From: JAJPJX01 sp964568355
Lineage (GTDB): Bacteria; Acidobacteriota; Terriglobia; Bryobacterales; Bryobacteraceae
Reading direction: 5' to 3'
Assembly: GCA_964568355.1 (NCBI GenBank)
Contig: CAZMRK010000036.1
Span: forward strand, 1 to 6,628
DNA: 6,628 bases
In this document: positions 1-6,627 of the stretch, piece after piece
How positions within the stretch are numbered: position 1 is the stretch's first letter
Layout of the letters: each line of letters opens with the position of its first letter
Made by a program: the position numbers and the translations under genes
Notes under the pieces: generated by a model
What the model was told of the DNA's origin: nothing
Databases searched by the model: none
The model's input: only the letters and a program-made list of their open reading frames with translations

Positions 1-1
1 C

Positions 2-808
2 TTTGTCGCCAACGGTATCGGGGCGATTCTGCTGCTGGTGATCACGGCCACGGGCCTGTTTCTGTGGTGGCCTGGAATCCGGTCGTGGGTTCGCGCTTTC
101 ACGGTGGATTTCAGCAAGAGCTGGAAGCGGATCAACTTTGACCTGCATAACACGGTAGGGTTCTATACGCTGCTGATGGTCTCGTTCTGGGCGGTCTCCA
201 CCGTCTACTTCGTGTGGGAAGAGCAATTCACGGCCGTGGTGAACAAGATTTCACGGGTGACGCTGCCGGATCCGCACAAGCCGTTGGTGACCGTAAGGCC
301 GCCGGCAGGCGGAGGGAAAGCGCCGCGGGCGGACGTCGGGACGATGGTCGCGCAGGCACAGGCAATGGTGCCGGGAGCTCGCGTACATGCGGTAAGTCCC
401 GGGGTGCGGCCGGAGCTGCCCGCGGTGGTGTTTTTAGCCACCGGAGGCACGGTAGAAGATCCCGCGGAGATTCCGGCGTCCGCAACACGCGTCTACTTCG
501 ACCCGTACACGGGCAGGCATTTGGCGACACAGCCAGCGCCGCAAAATCAGACCCTCGGAGACTGGATGATCTGGTCGATGGTTCCGCTGCACTTCGGCAA
601 CCGGTGGGGGTTCACCGTCAAGGTAGTCTGGGCGATTTTGGGTTTATCGCTGCCCCTGCTGACCATCACGGGGGCCCTGATGTTCTGGAATCGCAAGCTG
701 AGCAAGACGTGGAAGAGAATCGCCGGACGCACCGCGCCGGCGGCGAATGTAGCCAAATCCGAACATCCGGCGGAGCTATTGCTCCCGCAGGATCTCCGAA
801 GGTTGTAG
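2..808 (+). CDS. PepSY-associated transmembrane protein, 5'-truncated by the window edge
   Basis: The frame is open from base 2 to the TAG at 806-808, giving 268 visible residues; the start lies outside the window. Residue numbers count from the first visible codon. A membrane helix ends in a WWP motif (about 3-23). A second helix lies at about 50-72 and carries the conserved DLHNTVG turn (His49). A soluble, presumably periplasmic stretch at about 75-200 resembles a PepSY module (alanine-rich helix at 110-124, then YFDPYTG at 164-170 and PLHFG with His197). The last helix is at about 205-228, followed by a basic cytoplasmic tail. This order matches the PepSY_TM family of inner-membrane proteins, often annotated as iron-regulated or sulfite-reductase-like and sometimes linked to siderophore uptake or surface redox chemistry. 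Nothing nearby shows the substrate. Family assignment is firm; the role is not known. Confidence 0.87.
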   Translation, partial: FVANGIGAILLLVITATGLFLWWPGIRSWVRAFTVDFSKSWKRINFDLHNTVGFYTLLMVSFWAVSTVYFVWEEQFTAVVNKISRVTLPDPHKPLVTVRPPAGGGKAPRADVGTMVAQAQAMVPGARVHAVSPGVRPELPAVVFLATGGTVEDPAEIPASATRVYFDPYTGRHLATQPAPQNQTLGDWMIWSMVPLHFGNRWGFTVKVVWAILGLSLPLLTITGALMFWNRKLSKTWKRIAGRTAPAANVAKSEHPAELLLPQDLRRL

Positions 809-3466
809 CATGGAGGCCCTGGCTGCCGGGGCTCCGACAGCCACCAGTGCCGCCGCCAGGAGAATCCCGACCACGGCTATGACCGACATTGGTTCGAACA
901 CTTTCATCTGAAAGAGTTCTTTCTCCGCATATTTCGCGCCGAGCCAAACCACTGGCAAGCCCAGCGCGATACCGGCAAGCGCTAGAGCGAGGCCTTCCCG
1001 AAAGACCATGGACAACACATCGCGAGGAAGCGCGCCCAATGCGAGCCGCACACCAATCTCACCCCGCCGCCGCGAGGTATGGTAAGCCATCACGCCGTAG
1101 AGCCCTACTACCGAGAGCACAATGGCGAGGATGCCGAATCCGCCGCACAGCGTCGCGAACATACGCTCGCGTTGAAGCACCTTGGCAATCTGATCCTCCA
1201 TGGTGATCGTGTCCACCATCGGCAGATTGCGGTCGATCTCGTGCATGGTCCGGCGAATTCCCGCAAGCGCGATCTGCGGCGGCTGCGACGTCCGGACCAC
1301 TACCGTCGCGTCGGCTGCGTCCTTCTGGAAGGGAACCCACATCGTGTACGGTCGTTCCTTCACGGAAGTCGCCGCGAAGGCCGGCACGATACCCACAATT
1401 TGGTATTCCGGCGGCTTCTTTCCCGGAGGTCCGTCGGTAATAACGAGCGTCCGCCCGAGAACACTCATGCCACCGAGCCTGCGCGCAAGATCCTCGCTGA
1501 TAACAGCAACCTTCGCGCTAGCGTTGACGTCTGCCAACTTCACATTTCGGCCCGCGATCATTCGTGGCGTATACAGCGGAAGATACGAGGGTGTTACGCC
1601 ATTGAGCGACACATTGTAGCTGTCGCTGGTACCGCTTCCCGCAAGCCGCACTCTGCCCCACCAGCCGCCGACGTTCATCGGCCGCATCCAGGCCAGCCCC
1701 ACGCCCGCAACCCCCGGCGTCGCCGCCAGGCGCTGCTCCAGGTCAAAGTAGAACCGCGGAAGGCGGCCGGCGTCGTATCCCGAGGCGCCCGGACGGACGT
1801 CAAAGATCACCAGGTTACGCCGGTCGAACCCGGGGTCTGCTGTCTGCAAAGCGCGCAAATTCCGCGTGAAGATGACGGCCGCCATGACGAGCACTACCGA
1901 CATCGCCATCTGCGCCACCACCAGCACGCTTCCGCTCGTCCCCTTCGTCCGTTTGGCGTTTCCCATGCTTCCGCCGCCCTGCTTCAGCCACGACCCATCC
2001 AGGGAACGCGAACCCTGCCATGCCGGAAATATGGCGAAGATTGCCAGCGCAGCGGCGCTGATCGTTCCTACCAGCAGCAGGATCCGGTAGTCGAGCGACA
2101 CCTCGAGCGGAAGGTTCTGCCGCCCGCCGACGAACTGGCCCAGCAAGTTGCCCATTCCATACGCCACGGCGAGACTGACCGCACCACCTAAAAAGGCAAT
2201 CAGCGCGCTCTCCGTCAGAAACTGTCGCATCAGCCGCGCACGGCTGCAGCCGAGGGCGACGCGCATCGCGATCTCCTTGTGCCTCGCCACGGCTCGCGCC
2301 AGCAGCAGGTTGGCGACGTTGACGCATGCGATCACCAGCAACAAGCTCACCAGACCGCCCAACACGAACAGCGGGTTGCGAAAACTCCGGCTGAGCACCC
2401 CCAGCCCGCGGGCACCGTCATCCAGCCGCAGGCGCGGCGCTTTTGCCCAGTCCGCGGGTGGTCTTGTCCATGTGGCGCGGAACACTGCCTCCATGGTGGC
2501 GCGCAACGGCTCGACCTCCGTGCCTGGAGAGAGGCGCGCGATCAATTGCGTTCCCCACGACCGGTCTTCCGCCAGCCACTTGACGATGCTCCAGTTACCG
2601 CGCGAGGCGGCCTGGTGAATCGGCACGTAGACAGCCGTCGTATCGCCCGGAAACAGCCCGAAGAACGCCGGATCCAGCACGCCGACGATTACGTGCGGCT
2701 TGTGATTCACGATCAGGGTCTTGCCGATGGCATCGGGGTCCGAACCGAGTGCGCCGGTCCAGAACCGGTGGGAAAGGACGGCGGTAGCCGGAGCCGACGC
2801 CCGGTCGTCGTCATCCATCAGCAGACGGCCCAGGACAGAGCGAACCTGCAAAGTCACGAAAAAGTTGCCGCTCACCGGGCGCTCTTCCGATACCATGGCC
2901 CGTCCTTTGTAGCTAATGTTCACTCCAATCGGGTCGCTGTACGCGGCGATGGAAGCACGATCGGCCACGCTTTTTCGCAGAGCTTGAAATGCCGGGTACG
3001 CAAAGAAGTCGGCAACGTCCACGCCTCCGTCGTTGTACATTGTGCCGGAGCCTCCATCCGCCAACTCCCGCGGAAATCCATGCGCCTGCCACTGCACCAG
3101 GCGAAGTTGTTTGGCATTCGGAACGGGCAGGTTGCGCCACAGAATGACATCCATCAGGGAGGCAATCGCCGCGTTCGCGCCTATCCCGAGCGCGAGGGAC
3201 AGAACGGCTGCGGCGGTAACAGCCGGGGCGCTGCGCATCATACGCAATCCGAAGACAATGTCTTGCCGGAAGCCGGCAAACCAGGCGAAACGCCGTTCGT
3301 CGCGGCACTGCTCCTTGACCTGGTCGGTGCCGCCGAATTCGCGGCGGGCCATGAGCAATGCTTCCCGGCGCGAATAGCCCTGACGTTCATACCCGGCTGC
3401 CAGGTGGTAGACATGGTGCGCGATTTCCTGCTCGAGTTCCGTTTCCACTCGCTTCCAGAAAGCCAT
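776..3466 (-). CDS. ADOP-type duplicated orphan ABC permease (MacB/FtsX family)
   Basis: This 896-residue membrane protein has the acidobacterial duplicated orphan permease architecture. Residues 1-60 form the soluble permease prefix (an ELEQEIAHHV helix, then REALLMARREFGG). A first helix at about 82-104 is followed by a MacB-type periplasmic domain (about 110-345) and three helices (about 366-390, 416-438, 462-481). A second MacB/FtsX unit then repeats the plan: helix about 514-534, periplasmic domain about 540-760, helices about 773-795, 823-844 and 860-880. The halves share the cytoplasmic motif EIAMRVALGC (398-407) / EIGVRLALGA (803-812), the expected contact with an ATPase. No ABC ATPase gene is in the window, so any partner is encoded elsewhere. 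The ATG at 3466 is chosen because GGGAG lies 6 bases upstream and the family prefix starts there; an in-frame start at 3610 would overlap the regulator by 133 bp and add a low-complexity, non-family N-terminus. Probable role is export or envelope stress; substrate unknown. Confidence 0.95.
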   Translation of the reverse strand: MAFWKRVETELEQEIAHHVYHLAAGYERQGYSRREALLMARREFGGTDQVKEQCRDERRFAWFAGFRQDIVFGLRMMRSAPAVTAAAVLSLALGIGANAAIASLMDVILWRNLPVPNAKQLRLVQWQAHGFPRELADGGSGTMYNDGGVDVADFFAYPAFQALRKSVADRASIAAYSDPIGVNISYKGRAMVSEERPVSGNFFVTLQVRSVLGRLLMDDDDRASAPATAVLSHRFWTGALGSDPDAIGKTLIVNHKPHVIVGVLDPAFFGLFPGDTTAVYVPIHQAASRGNWSIVKWLAEDRSWGTQLIARLSPGTEVEPLRATMEAVFRATWTRPPADWAKAPRLRLDDGARGLGVLSRSFRNPLFVLGGLVSLLLVIACVNVANLLLARAVARHKEIAMRVALGCSRARLMRQFLTESALIAFLGGAVSLAVAYGMGNLLGQFVGGRQNLPLEVSLDYRILLLVGTISAAALAIFAIFPAWQGSRSLDGSWLKQGGGSMGNAKRTKGTSGSVLVVAQMAMSVVLVMAAVIFTRNLRALQTADPGFDRRNLVIFDVRPGASGYDAGRLPRFYFDLEQRLAATPGVAGVGLAWMRPMNVGGWWGRVRLAGSGTSDSYNVSLNGVTPSYLPLYTPRMIAGRNVKLADVNASAKVAVISEDLARRLGGMSVLGRTLVITDGPPGKKPPEYQIVGIVPAFAATSVKERPYTMWVPFQKDAADATVVVRTSQPPQIALAGIRRTMHEIDRNLPMVDTITMEDQIAKVLQRERMFATLCGGFGILAIVLSVVGLYGVMAYHTSRRRGEIGVRLALGALPRDVLSMVFREGLALALAGIALGLPVVWLGAKYAEKELFQMKVFEPMSVIAVVGILLAAALVAVGAPAARASMLQPSEILREQ
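821..842 (+). terminator. Possible hairpin just downstream of the PepSY gene
   Basis: Thirteen bases after the PepSY stop, GGCTG (821-825) pairs with CAGCC (838-842) and CGG (827-829) pairs with CCG (834-836), with one C-A mismatch between the two stems and a GGCT loop. No T-tract follows, so it is not a standard intrinsic terminator. It could stabilise the mRNA 3' end or act with Rho. The same bases encode the C-terminal end of the permease on the other strand, so the structure may be coincidental in such GC-rich DNA. Confidence 0.25.
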
Positions 3467-3472
3467 CGCTAT

Positions 3473-3479
3473 CTCCCTC
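3473..3479 (-). promoter_or_regulatory. Shine-Dalgarno site deciding the permease start
   Basis: Read on the minus strand, GAGGGAG overlaps the TGA stop of the padR-like gene and lies 6 bases before the ATG at 3466. This supports the shorter 896-residue permease and suggests translational coupling to the regulator. Confidence 0.75.
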
Positions 3480-3807
3480 AAGACTCCAGCACCATCGCCA
3501 CGGCCCCCGCATAGCGGTGCCAGTCCGCCATCTCCTCCTCGAAGCGTTTCCTCCCCGCCGCTGTCAACGAGTACACCTTCGCCATGGGGCCGTTCCCGGA
3601 CTCTTTCCATTCCGACCGCAGAAGTCCCTGGCGCTCCAGGCGATGCAGCGCCGGGTAGAGCGATCCCTGCTGCACCTGCAAAGTCTCCTTGGAGGTGATG
3701 AGAATCCGCTGCGCGATGCCGTAACCGTGCAGCGGCTGATGGGCCACGGTTTTGAGAATCAACAGGTCCAGCGTGCCTTGGAGAAGATCGGTCTTTTTGC
3801 TCGGCAT
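3478..3807 (-). CDS. PadR-family transcriptional regulator
   Basis: This 109-residue protein has the size and motifs of short (subfamily 2) PadR repressors, which bind DNA as dimers through a winged helix-turn-helix. Residues 7-20 form the first helix (LLQGTLDLLILKTV), HGYGI is at 27-31, and the recognition helix region is QGSLYPALHRLE at 47-58. GLL (61-63) leads into the wing, which closes with KVYSLTAAG (77-85), and a C-terminal dimerisation helix runs from about 86 to 107. It lies 11 bp upstream of the ADOP permease on the same strand, the usual pairing in Acidobacteriota, so it most likely represses this two-gene operon. The ATG at 3807 starts the family-typical MPSKKTDLLQGTLD, but there is no well-spaced Shine-Dalgarno: AGG abuts the ATG. 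The inducer cannot be told from sequence. Confidence 0.95.
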   Translation of the reverse strand: MPSKKTDLLQGTLDLLILKTVAHQPLHGYGIAQRILITSKETLQVQQGSLYPALHRLERQGLLRSEWKESGNGPMAKVYSLTAAGRKRFEEEMADWHRYAGAVAMVLES

Positions 3808-3817
3808 CCTAACTATG

Positions 3818-3845
3818 ATGATATTCGATCTAGGTAGATTGTCAA
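3818..3845 (-). promoter_or_regulatory. Sigma70-like promoter for the padR-permease operon
   Basis: On the minus strand a perfect -35 TTGACA (3845-3840) is followed by a 16-base spacer and TATCAT (3823-3818), five of six matches to the -10 consensus. Only 10 bases separate the -10 box from the ATG at 3807, so transcription would be expected to start 2-4 bases before the start codon, or at it. The region is AT-rich compared with the GC-rich genes on both sides. Confidence 0.7.
3828..3839. promoter_or_regulatory. Candidate PadR operator (palindrome between -35 and -10)
   Basis: ATCTA GG TAGAT is a perfect 5-bp inverted repeat with a 2-bp centre. It fills most of the spacer between the -10 and -35 boxes of the padR promoter, where a bound repressor dimer would block RNA polymerase. 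Outer ATATT (3821-3825) and AATAT (3844-3848) form a second, wider inverted repeat around it. Autoregulation by PadR is the simplest reading; it is inferred from position and symmetry only. Confidence 0.5.
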
Positions 3846-3916
3846 TATAGCGTTGGCGTGTTCAGAGATACTGGACACGACAAGCCCGCTCGCGCCGTCT
3901 CCTGATAAGCTGTGCT

Positions 3917-3921
3917 GGGAG
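3917..3921 (+). promoter_or_regulatory. Shine-Dalgarno site deciding the enolase-superfamily start
   Basis: GGGAG lies 6 bases before the ATG at 3928. It supports that start over the in-frame TTG at 3853, which would add 25 residues ahead of the twin-arginine signal. Confidence 0.75.
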
Positions 3922-3927
3922 CAATTC

Positions 3928-5202
3928 ATGATTCCAGCACCGCATACACGTCTGTCCCGGCGCCGCTTCCTGGGCGCCGCTGCCGCCGCACCCTTTCTCG
4001 GTAGATATCACCAACTCGTTGCGGCCGGGAAATACCGGGCCAAGATCCGAGATATCCAGACCATGGTGCTCGCCGGACCGCGCACCTATACCTTGGTCAA
4101 GGTGCTCTCCGACGATGGCGCATACGGCATCGGCGAGGCCTACGGCACGCCGGGAGTCGGCGTGAAAGAACAGATCCATGCGATCAAGCCGGGGCTGGTC
4201 GGCAAAGATCCCCTCGAAATCGACGCGCTCTATACCTTCCTCGACACGCATTCGAGGGACCTGGCGGGCTCCCGGACCGATGGCTCGGCGCACTCGCTCA
4301 TGCGCGCCGCCAGCGGCATCGAGATGGCGCTCTGGGACCTGGCGGGGCGAATCCTCGGCGTTCCCACCACCACGCTTCTGGGCGGCAGGTTCCGCGACAA
4401 GGTGCGCGTTTATGATCACGCCGCCCCCCGCAACATGCTGGATAAAGCTTCCTGCCGGGAGTGGGCCGCGAAGGTGAAATCCGACCCCAGCGGCTTCACC
4501 GCCCACAAATTCGGCTTCCCGCACACCAACCCCGCGACGGATAAGGCCCGCGACCGCTCCAATCGCGTCCTCACCACCACCGAACTGGTCCAATTGCAAC
4601 AGGGCTTCGAGAACTGCCGCGAAGCTTTGGGCTGGAGCCACGACATCATGGTCCACTGCCACTGGGAATACGATCTGCGAACCGCCATCCAGATCGCCGA
4701 GGCCATTCAGTCGATCCGCCCGCTATGGTTCGAGGATCCTCTGCAAGTGGAGTACTCCGAATCGTGGACGCGCCTCTGCGCCAGCGCCCACGTGCCCATC
4801 TGCACGGGCGAGAACCTGGCGCGCCGGCAGGGCTTCAAGGATTTCATCATCCACCAGGGATGCGACATCCTGCATCCCGACCTGCGCAACAGCGGCGGGT
4901 TTCTCGAAACCAAGCGCATCGCCGACATGGCCGATGTGTTCGGGCTGCCCATGGCGACCCACAACACCGGCAGCCAGCTCCATACCTGGGCCACCTGCCA
5001 GTGGGCCGGATCGATCCGAGATTTCCTCGCGTGCGAGACGGTCACCGGCCAGAGAACCTGGCTGGATCAGATGTTGCTGCTCGACGGGCCGTACATCCAG
5101 GACGGATTCGTGCGTGTGACGGAGAAGCCCGGGCTCGGCGTGGAGCTGAACCCGGACGTGGTCAAAGCGCATTTGGCCGAGGGGGAGCGGTGGTGGGGCT
5201 AG
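3928..5202 (+). CDS. Tat-exported mandelate racemase/muconate lactonizing enzyme family protein (sugar-acid dehydratase-like)
   Basis: The 424-residue product starts with a twin-arginine signal: SRRRFL at 10-15, a short Ala-rich hydrophobic core, and a likely cleavage site after VAA (31-33). It is therefore expected to be exported folded to the periplasm. The rest is a full enolase-superfamily fold: N-terminal capping domain about 38-160, then the barrel. Aligned by eye with mandelate racemase and D-galactonate dehydratase, Lys194 (GFTAHK) matches the first barrel Lys. Glu269 (WFED) and Glu295 (TGEN) match metal ligands, Asp318 (HPDL) and His345 (MATH) match the Asp-His catalytic dyad, and Glu370 matches the substrate-binding Glu. 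The second Lys of KxK is Gly196, and His245 sits where galactonate dehydratase has its acid His, which points to acid-sugar dehydration. The first metal ligand, usually Asp, is His243. Substrate is not predictable. The gene is divergent from padR and overlaps the next gene's tail by 41 bp. Confidence 0.93.
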   Translation: MIPAPHTRLSRRRFLGAAAAAPFLGRYHQLVAAGKYRAKIRDIQTMVLAGPRTYTLVKVLSDDGAYGIGEAYGTPGVGVKEQIHAIKPGLVGKDPLEIDALYTFLDTHSRDLAGSRTDGSAHSLMRAASGIEMALWDLAGRILGVPTTTLLGGRFRDKVRVYDHAAPRNMLDKASCREWAAKVKSDPSGFTAHKFGFPHTNPATDKARDRSNRVLTTTELVQLQQGFENCREALGWSHDIMVHCHWEYDLRTAIQIAEAIQSIRPLWFEDPLQVEYSESWTRLCASAHVPICTGENLARRQGFKDFIIHQGCDILHPDLRNSGGFLETKRIADMADVFGLPMATHNTGSQLHTWATCQWAGSIRDFLACETVTGQRTWLDQMLLLDGPYIQDGFVRVTEKPGLGVELNPDVVKAHLAEGERWWG

Positions 5203-5929
5203 CAGAAGCGCGCTTTTGAATTTCGGCGATTGCGTTTTCCGCCGCGCGCCCCAGGTCGACCGTGGGCAGAAGACCGAAGCCGCGGCCTCGCGTCGAGAGC
5301 TTCTCGTGCTTGGCGGCGATGTCGCGCAGGCGCGGCACATCCGAGGCATCGCCCAAATCTCCGATCACCTGCATCGCCACCACCTTCGAAGCGACATCCG
5401 TTCCGTCCAAAAGCTCCCGGGCGGTTGCGAGCGCTCGCGCGTCGTGAAATTCCGCGGCCCGTTCCAAAGCCGCCAATCCGGCCATCCCGCCCTTGCGAGC
5501 CACCGCGAGAAGATACGGCACTACCGCGCGATCCTGGTATAGAGTGAGTCCCCGCACGGCGTTGGTCGCGACCAGGGCATTCGGATCGAGCGCGGCCTCG
5601 GCCAGCAGCGGAAGATATTCCGGCCGCGCGAGCGCCCCCAACTCCCGGGCGGCCACCGCGCGCACTTCCGCATCCTGACTTTGCAACGCCTCTTTCAATT
5701 CCTCCGCCGCTCCGGCTTCGCGCAGGTTTCGCGCGGCGCAGGCCCGAACTACTTCGTCAGAAAGCATCCGCCGCATAGCCGCCAGCACCTCCGGCGACCG
5801 GTCGCCCCGCAGCGCGACACACGCATCATTGCGCTGCGTGGCCGTCAGCTTGGAATCGAGCAGGCGGCTCAGCCGCTCCTCTCCGGCAAACAAGGCGGTA
5901 CACACCAGCAGCAGCCAGGCGGATCTCAT
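5162..5929 (-). CDS. Secreted HEAT-repeat protein
   Basis: The 255-residue product begins with a short Sec-type signal (MRSAWLLLVCTALFA, cleavage likely after residue 15). Cys10 is not in a proper lipobox, because Val precedes it. From about residue 28 to 240 the protein is a row of paired helices of roughly 30 residues with Ala-rich, Leu-rich inner faces, such as DAEVRAVAARELGAL (86-100) and SKVVAMQVIGDLGDASDV (181-198). This is the HEAT/PBS-lyase-type pattern, with about six repeats. The tail (241-255) is Pro/Ala/Thr-rich and probably disordered. Such solenoids bind other proteins; no catalytic motif is visible. It follows the TPR gene with a 4-bp ATGA overlap and has a perfect AGGAGGTG ribosome site. 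Its last 12 codons and stop overlap the end of the enolase-superfamily gene. Function unknown. Confidence 0.88.
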   Translation of the reverse strand: MRSAWLLLVCTALFAGEERLSRLLDSKLTATQRNDACVALRGDRSPEVLAAMRRMLSDEVVRACAARNLREAGAAEELKEALQSQDAEVRAVAARELGALARPEYLPLLAEAALDPNALVATNAVRGLTLYQDRAVVPYLLAVARKGGMAGLAALERAAEFHDARALATARELLDGTDVASKVVAMQVIGDLGDASDVPRLRDIAAKHEKLSTRGRGFGLLPTVDLGRAAENAIAEIQKRASASPTTAPPRPNAL

Positions 5930-6627
5930 CGGCTCACCTCCTCTAGCGCGGCGCTCGCAATCGGCGCCTGCCGCAGGTCGAAATTGGCATTCAGGCTGCG
6001 CATCCGCTCCAGATGCTTGCGAGCCTCCGCCTTGTTGCCCAACGCCAGCTCAATCATGCCGGCGTGGTAGAAAAACATCGGCTCCGGAGTCCCCAACTCC
6101 AGCGCGGTCCGGCTGGCCTTGGCGGCCTCTTCATAACGCTTGTTCTTGTACAGTGCCCACGCCAGCACGTCGTAGGTATAGAGATCCCGCCGCACGTCCA
6201 GCTCGGCTCGCGCCAGTTGCAGCGCCCGCTCAAGCCGCCGGTCATGATCGGCGAGCGCCAACGCCAAATTCCGGTTGGCGGTCTGGCGATTGGCCTCCTC
6301 CATCTTGTCCAGCACGTCCAGCATGGCAGCCTGCTGGCGCGCCTTCCCGGCGGCGCCGGCCGCCTGGTAGAGATCTTCGAGCGCGGCGATATATTGCGGC
6401 AGAGGCACCGCGTTCTTCGCCTTCTCGAAATTCTCGATCGCCAACTGCCGCTTTCCCTGCGCGGCGTAGACCTGGCCCAGACCCGCATAGCCCGGGTGGT
6501 AGTTCGGGAACACACGCAGTGCCGCCGTGTACGCGCGCTCCGCCTCCTCCAGGCGGCCCGTCTTGAAGTACAGATTTCCCAGATCGGCCAGGCACCACGC
6601 TGTATTTTCGGCCGACGTGCTGCCCGC
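5926..6627 (-). CDS. TPR-repeat protein, 5'-truncated by the window edge
   Basis: The frame is open from the right edge to the TGA at 5926-5928, giving 233 visible residues; the GTG at 6513 is internal because coherent TPR sequence continues before it. Numbering from the first visible codon, TPR units are clear at about 9-42 (LADLGNLYFKTGRLEEAERAY), 43-76 (YAGLGQVYAAQGKRQLAIENF), about 162-193 (LAWALYKNKRYEEAAKA) and about 196-228 (FYHAGMIELALGNKAEARKH). Between them is a more divergent helical part with NLALALADHDRRLERAL. The ADHD...ELDVRRDLYTYDVLAWALYKN stretch is characteristic of a recurrent TPR subfamily in environmental bacteria. From memory, this subfamily is often near DUF4331 or HupE/UreJ-like genes; neither is visible here. 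It probably scaffolds protein complexes with the coupled HEAT protein. Cell location cannot be judged without the N-terminus. Confidence 0.9.
   Translation of the reverse strand, partial: AGSTSAENTAWCLADLGNLYFKTGRLEEAERAYTAALRVFPNYHPGYAGLGQVYAAQGKRQLAIENFEKAKNAVPLPQYIAALEDLYQAAGAAGKARQQAAMLDVLDKMEEANRQTANRNLALALADHDRRLERALQLARAELDVRRDLYTYDVLAWALYKNKRYEEAAKASRTALELGTPEPMFFYHAGMIELALGNKAEARKHLERMRSLNANFDLRQAPIASAALEEVSR
5935..5942 (-). promoter_or_regulatory. Consensus Shine-Dalgarno of the HEAT gene, inside the TPR gene
   Basis: AGGAGGTG on the minus strand lies 5 bases before the ATG at 5929, within the last codons of the upstream TPR gene. With the ATGA stop/start overlap (5926-5929), it fixes the start and implies translational coupling with strong re-initiation. 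Confidence 0.8.

Larger units (their letters stand above)
3808..3927. other. Divergent intergenic region, padR / enolase-superfamily gene
   Basis: This is the only sizeable non-coding stretch in the window. It holds the minus-strand promoter and palindrome at its left end. I see no convincing plus-strand -35/-10 pair for the gene starting at 3928; weak matches such as GATACT (3867-3872) lack a correctly spaced -35. The right half is GC-rich apart from the ribosome binding site. Confidence 0.6.

Noticed and set aside
1079..3514. Long plus-strand open frames (1079-2191 and 2279-3514) opposite the permease gene
   Set aside because: They lie antisense to a strongly recognised family protein, have Arg/His/Pro-rich composition typical of shadow frames in GC-rich DNA, and show no domain.
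3467..3610. Longer permease start at 3610
   Set aside because: It would overlap the padR gene by 133 bp and add Gly-rich sequence foreign to the family; the ATG at 3466 has a proper Shine-Dalgarno.
3853..3927. Upstream TTG start for the enolase-superfamily gene
   Set aside because: It would place 25 residues before the twin-arginine motif and lacks a ribosome site; the ATG at 3928 has one.
3862..4662. Minus-strand 266-residue open frame opposite the enolase-superfamily gene
   Set aside because: The opposite strand encodes a clear enzyme with catalytic residues; this frame is rich in Gly, Ala and Val with no recognisable motif.
5206..5215. Palindrome AAGCGCGCTT followed by TT after the enolase-superfamily stop, as a terminator
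   Set aside because: With a minimal loop only about 3 base pairs can form and the T-run is short; it is also inside the HEAT coding sequence.
5829..6566. Plus-strand 245-residue open frame opposite the TPR gene
   Set aside because: Very rich in Pro, Ser, Arg and Ala and antisense to clear TPR repeats; a shadow frame.
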